Positions 55,508-64,000 of a stretch of DNA of 64,000 nt are shown piece by piece. Positions within the stretch are counted from its first letter, which is position 1. The number at the start of each line of letters is the position of its first letter. The DNA comes from Bufo bufo (Eukaryota; Chordata; Amphibia; Anura; Bufonidae), in the NCBI RefSeq assembly GCF_905171765.1, contig NC_053390.1:579726471-579790470 (forward strand), in the 5' to 3' direction. The translations under genes were made by a program, and so were the position numbers. The notes beneath the pieces are model-generated. The model made no database searches, was not told the DNA's origin, and was given only the letters and a program-made list of their open reading frames with translations.

Positions 55508-55773
55508 TCTGCTATATTTCTGTAGCCTGCAACCTCTGACTGCCCAGTTGGGCTGAAACTACTACATCCAACATGTTCTGGCAGTAATAGTAAATGGATA
55601 TTGGTGCAATTCTGAGCTACTAGTCTATATAATACATTATTTATTATATAGACTAGTATCTCAGAATTGCACCAATATCCATTTACTATTACTGCCAGAA
55701 CATGTTGGGTGTAGTAGTTTCAGCCCAACTGGGCAGTCAGAGGTTGCAGGCTACAGAAATATAGCAGAGCTAG
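55508..55773. repeat. Near-perfect palindrome, about 130-bp arms
   Basis: ACTCTGCTATATTTCTGTAG, CCTGCAACCTCTGACTGCCC and the following arm invert to GGGCAGTCAGAGGTTGCAGG and CTACAGAAATATAGCAGAG. The centre is TATATAATACATTATTTATTAT near 55628-55648. Outer GGCTTTATAACTA (54885) and TAGTTATAAAGCC (55774) extend the same palindrome, so the two MITEs entered its left arm. Confidence 0.92.
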
Positions 55774-56958
55774 TTATAAAGCCAGCCCCTCTCAGCCCCT
55801 ACTCTGAACTCACTCACCATAAATGTGGTGAGCAATTAAGAAGATCTTTTTTTTTTTTACTTCCGGACCGGCACCGGCTTCTTCGCGCTCTCCCGAAGGC
55901 TTTTCCGGCGCCTTCTCCCTGCTGCGTTTCTGCGTTGTTGTGCGCCTGCGCAGCCTAGGGAAACGTCATGTCCGGTGCGGCCGCCCAATAGGAAATGATG
56001 AGGCATGCCGCAACGCCGCACCCGCACGGGGAAGAGAATCAGGGGGAAGAGACTCAAGGAGGGTAGGGCTGGCCTGGCACTGCAGCGCAGAAACGCAACA
56101 CTGGGCGGCGGGCCCCGGGTCGGCCGCCCGGGTTATACAGGCAGGCACAGCACTACTGCAGGGCGGGGCCAGGGGTCTACAGGCGGCCGGGCCCCCTGGA
56201 GTGCCGGCCCGGTCGCAACTGCGACCCCTGTATGTACGCCACTGTCATTAGTCACATGACCTAGGTGCAGCTCAGCCCCATTGAAGTGAATGGCACTGAG
56301 CTGCGATACCAAACACAGCTGCTATTCAATGTACGTCGCTGTGCTTGGTGAGTAGGGAGAAGGCCGTGGCGCTCACAGGAGCACCAGTGCTTTCTCAAAC
56401 AGCTGATTGACGGGGGTTCCAAGTGTAGGACCCATTACGATCAGATACTGATGACCTATCCAGATGACACTTTTGTCTAGAAAAGCTACTCCAGTTTTCA
56501 TACTGAAGTGAGACTGACTTATAAATCTGATAAATCTGGTGTTGAACTCATTAACATAGCTAGCCATGCCCACTTCCCCACCCACATTTCAAAACTGGAG
56601 TGGTATAAAAATGCAAAACGTTTCAAAAGCCTCATCAAGTCAGAATTCTGGAATGAAGGGCCACAGAGTCTAATGACTAACCAAGTTCTAACCAAGAACA
56701 GGGTTATTCATTGCACAAGTTTTTTTTTTGTGTTATACAGTGAGGAACAGAAGTATTTGAACACCCTGCAATTTTGCAAGTTCTCCCACTTAGAAATCAT
56801 GGAGGGGTCTGAAATTCACATTGTAGGTGCATTCCCACTCTGAGAGACAGAATAAAAAATAAAAAAATAAAAAGGAAATCACATTGTATGATTTTTAAAG
56901 AATTTGTCTTGCACTGCTGAACATAAGTATTTGAACACCTGAGAAGATCAGTGTTAAT

Positions 56959-57509
56959 ATTTGGTACAGAAGCCTTTGTTTGCAATTACAGAGGTCAAAC
57001 GTTTCCTGTAGTTCTTGACCAGGTTTGCACACACTGCAACAGGGATTTTGGCCCACTCCTCCACACAGATCTCCTCTATATCTGTCAGGTTTCGGGGCGG
57101 TCACTGAGCAACACAGAGTTTCAGCTCCCTCCAAAGATGTTATATTGGATTTAGGTCTGGAGAATGGTTAGGCCACTCCAGAACCTTGATATGCTTCTTA
57201 CAGAGCCACTCCTTGGTTATCCTGGCTGTGTGCTTCGGGTCGTTGTCATGTTGGAAGACCCAGCCACGACCCGTCTTCAATGCTCTGATTGAGGGAAGGA
57301 GGTTGTTGCTCAAAATCTTTCAATGTATGGCCCCATTCATCCTCTCCTTAATACAGTGAAGTCGTCCTGTCCCCTTCACAGAAAAGCACCCCCAAAGCAT
57401 GATGTTACCACCCCATGCTTCACAGTAGGGATGGTGTTCTTGGGATGCAACTCATCCTTCTTTTTCCTCCAAACACGACGAGGGAAGTTTAGATCAAAAA
57501 GTTTGGCGT
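56959..57509 (-). pseudogene. Tc1 transposase, degraded C-terminal part
   Basis: It reads [28 protein letters not shown], then through several frameshifts to [29 protein letters not shown] and [40 protein letters not shown]. These are the second catalytic-region and C-terminal blocks of a Tc1 transposase. Many stops; non-functional. Confidence 0.85.
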
Positions 57510-58623
57510 CAGTAGCAGCATGACGTAGGTGTGCCGTGCTCCTCCTCCTGCCGTCCTCTCTCCCTGCCTCCGGCTGTGATGTGAACTGTGGAGGAACGCC
57601 GATTCCAGCCCAGCCGTGTGTAGCCGAGCCCTGCCGCCTGCTGCTTTTAGAGGGGTTCGACTGGGTACCGGCATGCTCCCTGAGACGCCGGAGCGTGGTT
57701 CTTGCTGCTGGGGCAGGTGCGCCGCGGGTACTTACCTTTAGCCCGTGATAGGAGAAGCAGATCCGTGCCCTCGGTGTCGGCTGATGCAGGGCGCTTCCTT
57801 CCTTCTCCCTCCTGAGGCATGAGTGGAGTGCGTTTAGAGACCGTGCAGTGTCGCGATGACCTGATGACCTGCTGCAATGTGTGAACTCCGGGTGAACCTG
57901 CTGTGAAGCCTGCCGTGGAGGTCGGTGGTCATCAGCCCAGAATTGTGAACTCTGGCTGTACTAGCGGTGAAGCATCCCGTGGACGTTGGTGGCTGATGTC
58001 AAGGAGCTTGAGGTACTGGTCCCTCTCTGCGGCCCCCAATGATCTCCTGTGATTGATAGACGCCCTGGTGTACACCTCTGTCCGGACTTACCCCCTGTAA
58101 AGCATTTGGTGCTAGGGGGGCATTTAGTTGGGCCTGCGGACAACTCAGTGGTTCGGGTGGAAAGATTATATTTGGGGGGGCCTTTTCTGGCTGCTGGACG
58201 GGGACCTTTGTAAAAAGACTGCTGCTGCATCTATTGCATCTGACTTTTATGTTAAAACATTTACTCCAACAAGTTACCTGCATTTACTGCGGCTATGCCT
58301 GTCTCCGCCTGCATGATTTAATCTCTGACAAGCCGAATCAGCCTGCTATTTGGGGGGGGGGTTTATGTATTCAGCGTGTGGGGCTTTTTCTTGTTATTTA
58401 TTTAACTATTATTTCCTCCCACTATATGTACCAGTCGCTATGGGTTACCGGGCACTGTATCTATACAAGTTATATTAGTCCGGGGCACATTTGCGCCTCT
58501 GTGGGCGGGATACGAGTTGCCTGGATCGTGTGGGGAGGGATAGGCAGGGCATTAGATAGAGTTGGGTTAGTAGTGGAGTTTGTATTGAAAAATCTTTTAT
58601 AACTCATATTGTTGGGTCTCAAA
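57510..58623 (+). mobile_element. Unclassified insertion with 17-bp target duplication
   Basis: ATCAAAAAGTTTGGCGT is present at 57493-57509 and 58624-58640, so the 1.1 kb between them is an insertion into the Tc1 element. A duplication this long fits L1-type target-primed reverse transcription. The content is G+C-rich at first (GGAACGCCGATTCCAGCCC) and T-rich later (GGGGCTTTTTCTTGTTATTT), ending in GGGTCTCAAA. It has no convincing ORF. It resembles the 5' UTR plus inter-ORF linker of an L1, but I cannot name it. Confidence 0.75.
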
Positions 58624-58640
58624 ATCAAAAAGTTTGGCGT

Positions 58641-58960
58641 AGTGTTCTACCGACAGTGACCTTTGAAAACGTGGTCCCAGTTCTCTTCATGTCATTGACC
58701 AGCTCCTCCCTTGTAGTTCTGGGCTGATTCCTCACCTTTCTTATCATCAGTGATACCTCACGAGGTGAGATCTTGCATGGAGCCCCAGTCCGAGGAAGAC
58801 TGACAGTCATCTTTAGCCTCTTCCATTTTCTAACAATTGCTCCAACAGTTAATCTATTTTCACCAAGCTGCTTGGCAATTGCCCCGTAGCCCTTTCCAGC
58901 CTTGTGGAGGTCCACAATTTTGTCTCTGGAGTCTTTTGACAGCTCTTTAGTCTTGCCCAT
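58641..58960 (-). pseudogene. Tc1 transposase, N-terminal DNA-binding part
   Basis: Starting at the Met of [20 protein letters not shown], it continues [20 protein letters not shown] (HTH), [20 protein letters not shown], then the second HTH to [16 protein letters not shown]. At 58641 the frame meets the 17-bp duplication and, before that insertion, would have run into KLFDLNFPRRVWRKKDEL. The section carrying the first catalytic Asp is deleted. Confidence 0.9.
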
Positions 58961-59931
58961 GGTAGTAGTTGGCATCTGACTGACTGTGGGGTGGACAGGT
59001 GTCTTTAACCGCCTCCGGACCGCCTAACGCAGGATCGCGTTCCGGAGGCGGCAGCGCTGTGCAGAGTCACGCATATATGCGTCATCTCGCGAGACGCGAG
59101 ATTTCGCTCAAAGTCGGCCCGCGCATGTGCATCGCGGGCCGGCAAAAGTTAGAGGACAAGTTCGTCACCAGCCTGCAAGCAACGATCATTGGCTGGCAGG
59201 CTGGCGATTTTCAAAAAAAGAATCAAAAGCCAGATAACACATCATATTAGTAAATATGATGTGTTAAATGGCTTGTCTGCTCCTCTGCTGGTCCTTTTCG
59301 TCGGTTGGTTCCAGCAGAGGAGCAGACATCACAGTGAGTACCCACAAACAGTACACTTAGCCCCAGATCACCCCCCATCACCCGAATTAACCCCTTGATC
59401 ACCCCTGTCAATCACCTAGTGAAAGGAAAAAAGTGATCAGTGTAAACTGTCACTTTTTTTTTCCACTGGTATTGACTTTTAGGTTTTAGGATAGTTTCGG
59501 CCCCTTGGTTAGGTAGTTTAGCGTCAGTTAGCGCCCAGCCCACCGCAGTCACTGATTCGCTGATTAGCGTATCGCTAATCAGCATTTGTACTTTTATAGT
59601 ATCTGTAAGTGATCAAAACTGATCACAGACAGATCTATAATTGTATTAGTGTCACCTTAGCTCGCCCTCCACCCAAAACGCAGTGTTTGCCCGATCAGGC
59701 CTGATCGGTCGCCCACACGTGCGTTCACCCACACCCGCCCCAGTGACAAAAAATATAATTTTTGATCACTGCACAATCACTTTTCAAGCGCTGCGGCGAT
59801 AAAAAAATCTGTTTTGATATTTTTTATCAACCGCAGCGGCCTCCGGTACTTCGCTTGCCTCCCCTTTGTAAGACAGGCTTGCTTTTTTTCTTGGGTAGTC
59901 TCAGGGAATACCCCTAAATTTAGTAGTCCAA

Positions 59932-61880
59932 ATGTCAAACAGGGGGTATTCTTCTGAAGAGGCCTACAGGATTCTGACCCAGTCGGATGAGGAATGGGAA
60001 CCCTCATCTGACGAATCTAGCGGGTCAGAATATGAACCTGTAGAAAGCAGTGGCACTCTGACCCAAAGTTCGGACGAGGAGGTGGAGGTCCCTGATAGAA
60101 CCAGACGTACCCGGCCCCGTGTCGCTAGACCACAGGTTGCGCAGGATCCGCTTCAAGAGCAGCAGAGTGGGGCTGGCGCTGTCGGATCACGTGGTGAGGC
60201 ATACACCAGCAGCGCAGCCCTCCCTGGACCTAGTACCAGCACTGCCGTACAACATGGTGAAGTGGCGAGCACCAGAAGGGCAGTTGAAGCTGGTACGGTG
60301 GCACGTGCAGTAGTTACCCCGTCGCAGCCACCACACAGACAGGCCCGTAGAGCCCCTAGAGTCCCTGAGGTGCTGGCAAATCCTGATTGGCAGTCACCAA
60401 CTTCAGCCGCACCTGTAGTTCCCCCTTTCACCGCCCAGTCTGGAGTTCGGGTTGAGACAGCTCAGATCGGTTCGGCCCTGGGATTTTTTGAGCTGTTCTT
60501 GACTGCGGAGCTCTTGGACTTAGTCGTGGCAGAGACAAACCGGTATGCCACACAATTTATATCCGCCAACCCGGGAAGCTATTATGCCCAGCCTTTCCGG
60601 TGGAAACCAGTCCAAGTTTCTGAAATTAAAATTTTTCTGGGCCTTCTCCTCAACATGAGTCTAACCAAAAAGCATGAATTGCGGTCATATTGGTCCACGA
60701 ACCCGATTCATCACATGCCCATGTTCTCTGCTGCTATGTCCAGGGCACGATTTGAGGCCATCCTGCGTTTCCTGCACTTTAGCGACAACACCACCTCCCG
60801 TCCCAGAGGCCACCCTGCTTTTGACCGGCTCCACAAAATTCGGCCCCTCATAGACCACTTCAACCAGAAATTTGCAGATTTGTATACCCCCGAGCAAAAC
60901 ATCTGCGTAGACGAGTCCCTAATAAATTTTACCGGGTGCCTTGCTTCAAACAATACATCCCAAGCAAGCGCGCCCGGTATGGGGTCAAATTGTGTAAGCT
61001 CTGTGAAAGGGCCACAGGCTATACCCACAAATTTCGGATCTATGAGGAAAAAGATCAGACCCTGGAGCCGGTCGGTTGCCCTGACTACCTGGGGAGCAGT
61101 GGGAAGACAGTCTGGGACTTGGTGTCACCCTTATTTGGCAAGGGGTACCATCTTTATGTGGACAATTTCTACACAAGTGTGGCCCTCTTCAGGCATTTGT
61201 TCCTAGAACAGATTGGCTGCTGTGGCACCGTGCGAACTAGTCGCGTGGGCTTCCCCCAATGGCTCGTTACCACCCGTCTTGCAAGGGGGCAGAGGGCTGC
61301 CTTGTGTAACGAAGAACTGCTCGCGCTAAAATGGAGAGACAAGCGTGACGTTTACATGCTCTCCTCCATTCACGCAGACACAATACAAATTGAGCGAGCA
61401 ACCCGTGTCATTGAAAAGCCCCTCTGTGTCCACGACTATAATTTGCTCATGGGAGGGGTGGACTTCAATGATCAGATGTTGTCTACATATTTAGTTTCCT
61501 GACGCACCAGACGCTGGTATAAGAAGGTGTCTGTATATTTAATTCAATTGGCTGCATATAATAGTTTTGTTCTCTACAGTAAGGCTGGGAGAACGGGATC
61601 CTTCCTCAAATTTCAGGAAGAGATCATCGAGAACCTCCTGTATCCAGAAGGTTCCGTGGCCCCATCAACCAGTGTAGTTAGCCGTCTACACGAGCGACAT
61701 TTCCCCAGTGTCGTTCCTGGTACCTCAACCCAACCGTCACCCCGAAAAAGATGTCGTGTCTGTAGCAGGAGTGGAATAAGGCGTGACACCCGCTATTTCT
61801 GTCCTGACTGTCCTGACCACCCTGCCCTATGCTTTGGAGAGTGTTTCCGGAAGTACCACACACAGGTACACTTAGCATAG
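59932..61880 (+). pseudogene. piggyBac transposase, one frameshift and one stop
   Basis: The start at 59932 gives MSNRGYSSEEAYRILTQSDE, an acidic, low-complexity N-terminus. The DDE domain follows: FFELFLTAELLDLVVAETNR, EIKIFLGLLLNMSLTKKHEL, YWSTNPIHHMPMFSAAMSR and the first catalytic Asp in ICVDESLINFTG. A frameshift near 60945 leads to FKQYIPSKRARYGVKLCKLC, then the second Asp in HLYVDNFYTSVALF and the third in MGGVDFNDQML. A TGA at 61500-61502 interrupts VSRTRRWYKKV-type sequence. The end is a cysteine-rich domain with CRVCSRSGIRRDTRYFCPDC, as in PGBD4-like proteins. Total about 649 codons. Confidence 0.93.
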
Positions 61881-62472
61881 GGATTGCATCTCACAGGGCA
61901 GGCACACAGGGCTATTAGGGCCCTTTTACTCACAGCTGCTGCAAACCTCTCCTTTCACCTAGGATAAAGTGCATAATGTACTTCGCCACATCTTTGGGCG
62001 ATTTGCGCTTTGCACATTGTCCCATGGGGTAGGAGAGGTTTGTCCTATAAAAGGTAAAAAAAAAAAAAAAAAACACCAGTAAGCAAAAAAGTTAACTTCA
62101 GTTCAAAAAGTTTATATGTTCTGTTCCAAAGTTATTATAAAGTTAATAAAATTTATTGCGTTGCGGCCTGGTTTTTTCTTTTTTTTTTTTTTTTACCTTC
62201 CAGGTGGACCAACCGATCGACTAGCTGCAGCACTGATGTGCATTCTGACAGAAGCATTGCGCTGCTGTCAGATTACACACAAGTCGGTGTATGCGGCGCT
62301 GCAAGACGAGATTTCTCCTCTGCAGTAAAAGATACGTTTGCCGAGGCATATGAGCTGAGGAGGTGGCGGTGTTCATATGCTTTGGCAAACACTTTGTATA
62401 TATATATATAAAAAAAATAAAAAATCGATTGATGTGAATGGATAAATCTGGTTTGCCAGGGCATACGAGCTT

Positions 62473-62946
62473 AGGCTACTTTCACACTAGCGTTCGGAGC
62501 GGATCCGTCTGATGTTTCATCAGACGGATCGGCTCCGATAATGCAGACGTTCGCATCCGTTCAGAACGGATGTGTCTGCATAAAAATTTTCTAAGTGTGA
62601 AAGTTGTCTGAGCGGATCCGTTCAGACTTTACATTGTAAGTCAATGGGGAACGGATCCGCTTGAAGATTGAGCCATATGGTGTCATCTTCAAGCGGATCC
62701 GCCCCCATTGACTTACATTGTAAGTCTGGACGGATCCGCTCGCCTCCGCACGCCTGCAAGCAGCGTTCAGGTGTCCGCTCACTGAGCGGAGCGGAGGCTG
62801 AACGCTGGCAGGCGGATGCATTCTCAGTGGATCCGCCTCCACTGAGAATGCATTGGGGCCAGACGGATGCGTTCGGGGCCGCTCGTGAGCCCCTTCAAAC
62901 GGTGCGCACGAGCGGACACCCGAACGCTAGTGTGAAAGTAGCCTAA
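62473..62946. mobile_element. MITE of the TTTCACAC family inside the piggyBac element
   Basis: TTAGGCTACTTTCACACTAG at the left and CTAGTGTGAAAGTAGCCTAA at the right are inverted. The interior has perfect short palindromes: GGATCCGTCTGATGTTTCAT / CAGACGGATC, and AATGGGGAACGGATCCGC / GCGGATCCGCCCCCATT around CATATGGTGTC. Confidence 0.9.
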
Positions 62947-63169
62947 GTGGGTATGGATGTTGGGCGGAGCTCCTATGTCCTGGCAGACGCCTTTCCCCTC
63001 TTTTTTTTTTTGGCAGAGATTTTTTCATCCACATTGATCGATGCGAATGAAGAAATCTGTGCCGTTCATTTTTTTCTTTCAGCCCAGAGGCTGAACGGAA
63101 AAAAAAATCTCATTACCCGTATGCTCAATATAAGGAGAATAGCAGAAACTCCTAATGCTGGCCATACAT

Positions 63170-64000
63170 GTAATGACTGCGGAGACCCTCAAATGCCAGG
63201 GCAGTACAAACACCCCACAAATAACACCATTTTGGAAAGAAGACACCCCAAGGTATTCGCTGAGGGGCATATTGAGTCCATGAAAGATTGAAATTTTTGT
63301 CTCAAGTTAGCGGAAAGGGAGACTTTGTGAGAAAAAACCCCCAAAAATCAATTTCCGCTAACTGCCAATTATTTTTTTTTTCTATGAACTCACCATGCCC
63401 CTCATTGAATACCTTGGGGTGTCTTCTTTCCAAAATGGGGTCACATGTGGGGTATTTATACTGCCCTGGCTTTTCAGGGGCCCTAAAGCGCGAGAAGAAG
63501 TCTGGGATCCAAATGTCTAAAAATGCCCTCCTAAAAGGAATTTGGGCACCTTTGCGCATCTAGGCTGCAAAAAAGTGTCACACATGTGGTATCGCCGTAC
63601 TCAGGAGAAGTTGGGGAATGTGTTTTGGGGTGTCATTTTACATATACCCATGCTGGGTGAGATAAATATCTTGGTCAACTGCCAACTTTGTATAAAAAAA
63701 TGGGAAAAGTTGTCTTTTGCCGAGATATTTCTCTCACCCAGCATGGGTATATGTAAAATGACACCGAAAAACACATTGCCCAACATCTCCTGATTACGGA
63801 GATACCAGATGTGTGACACTTTTTTGCAGCCTAGGTGGGCAAAGGGGGCCACATTCCAAAGAGCACCTTTCACCGGCCATTTTTTACAGATTTTGATTTC
63901 AAACTACTTACCACACATTTGGGCCCCTAGAATGCCAGGGCAGTATAACTACTCCACAAATGACCCCATTTTGGAAAGAAGACACCCCAAGGTATTCGCT
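63170..64000. repeat. Alternating inverted-repeat array of the piggyBac element, partial
   Basis: The same unit as in 37560-40110: GGTGTCTTCTTTCCAAAATG, AGGCTGCAAAAAAGTGTCAC, ACATATACCCATGCTGGGTG, then the inverse at 63727-63998. Arms at 63370-63690 and 63700-64000 form one complete inverted pair; an inverted partial arm lies at 63185-63340. The array continues past the window. Confidence 0.93.

Larger units (their letters stand above)
54531..56244. mobile_element. hAT element with perfect 8-bp duplication TCATTAGT
   Basis: The ends are CAGTGGCGTACACACAAT and CCCCTGTATGTACGCCACTG. TCATTAGT flanks both sides (54523-54530 and 56245-56252). Near both ends are GGGGCCC-rich blocks, as in the element at 34617-41931. 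Nested inside are two MITEs (54894-55506) and a long palindrome (55508-55773). No transposase is seen. The part at 55857-56240 is CpG-rich. Confidence 0.92.
54386..56466. mobile_element. Foldback MITE family, split by a hAT element
   Basis: Left portion 54386-54530 has TGATGACCTATCCAGATCGG and CACCTAGAACCCCCGCCAAT. Right portion 56245-56466 has AGCTGATTGACGGGGGTTCC and CAGATACTGATGACCTATCC. The two are inverted relative to one another at their outer ends, like 7555-7800. The hAT element 54531-56244 lies between. Confidence 0.65.
56738..59004 (-). mobile_element. Internally deleted Tc1/mariner element, split twice
   Basis: The right (3') terminus on the minus strand is CAGTGAGGAACAGAAGTATT at 56738, flanked by TA (56736-56737). 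The transposase N-terminus is encoded at 58641-58960 and the C-terminus at 56959-57509; the middle third is missing, so the element was a deletion derivative before further insertions. A 1.1-kb insertion lies at 57510-58623 and a piggyBac element entered at 59005-59008 (TTAA). The remaining 5' terminus must lie beyond the right edge of the window. Confidence 0.88.
59009..64000 (+). mobile_element. piggyBac element with nearly complete transposase, right end outside
   Basis: It begins after TTAA (59005-59008) with CCGCCTCCGGACCGCC, which is inverted 40 bp downstream (GTTCCGGAGGCGGC). The next parts are a hairpin (CCAGCCTGCAAGCAACG with GGCTGGCAGGCTGG), a leader of about 700 bp, the transposase gene (59932-61880), an AATAAA near 62146, a MITE (62473-62946) and the start of a 385-bp inverted-repeat array to the window end. 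The layout matches, in mirror image, the derivative at 36964-41484. Confidence 0.9.

Noticed and set aside
56253..56735. A host exon in the non-transposon stretch right of the hAT element
   Set aside because: No frame with splice sites and conserved motif. The first part belongs to a foldback repeat and the rest has only short open frames.
59005..59330. A CpG-island promoter of a host gene
   Set aside because: The G+C-rich block is made of terminal hairpins of the piggyBac element, starts exactly at TTAA and has a mirror-image counterpart at 41286-41484.
1..64000. tRNA, rRNA or snRNA genes
   Set aside because: Reading both strands I saw no A/B-box plus cloverleaf or conserved rRNA/snRNA phrase. 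I could not run a covariance search, so very diverged copies may be missed.

Overview
This window is eukaryotic, from a vertebrate and most likely a frog or toad. It holds the 3' ends of two single-copy host genes in a sea of nested transposons. On the + strand are the last three coding exons of NFKB1 (p105/p50 precursor): the end of the death domain and the C-terminal IKK phospho-degron (8431-8603, 10082-10226, 16758-16936). On the - strand are the last three coding exons of MANBA, lysosomal beta-mannosidase (51032-51174, 29419-29676, 22749-22979). The two genes converge tail to tail about 5 kb apart, the same order and orientation as in other tetrapods, which supports both calls. Their exon phases join correctly across introns of 1.5-21 kb.

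Nearly everything else is transposable-element DNA. The repertoire (L1/Tx1-like, L2-like and CR1 LINEs, a DIRS tyrosine-recombinase retroelement, piggyBac, three Tc1/mariner elements plus a remnant, several hAT elements and many palindromic MITEs) is what points to an amphibian. From the left: a broken L1 (1-5210); decayed MITEs; NFKB1 exons, with a 5.5-kb DNA element (10274-15765) in the last NFKB1 intron that itself carries a DIRS element (11141-15155); the intergenic region with Tc1 and MITE remnants (17428-22640); the MANBA 3' end; a 5.8-kb hAT element (23288-29124) carrying an L2 fragment, a nearly intact Tc1 element and a second hAT element with a G-rich minisatellite.

The 21-kb MANBA intron (29677-51031) is a stack of insertions. 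An old reverse-strand L1 is split at 31576-31587/44526-44537 by a second full-length reverse-strand L1. That second L1 is split by a 7.3-kb hAT-like element (34617-41931), which holds a TTAA-flanked piggyBac derivative (36964-41484). The older L1 was separately split by an L2-like LINE (45652-49911), which contains a CR1 LINE and two MITEs. Upstream of the 51 kb MANBA exon lie a Tc1 element inside a palindromic MITE inside a foldback element, a hAT element loaded with MITEs, a deleted Tc1 element carrying an unclassified insertion with a 17-bp target duplication, and a piggyBac element with a nearly complete transposase that runs off the window end.

All transposon reading frames examined carry stops, frameshifts or deletions. 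I found no rRNA, tRNA, CRISPR array or prokaryotic-type operon. Nothing here is clearly an undescribed molecular system. The most unusual structures are the arrays of roughly 385-bp alternating inverted repeats inside the piggyBac family and the depth of resolvable nesting.
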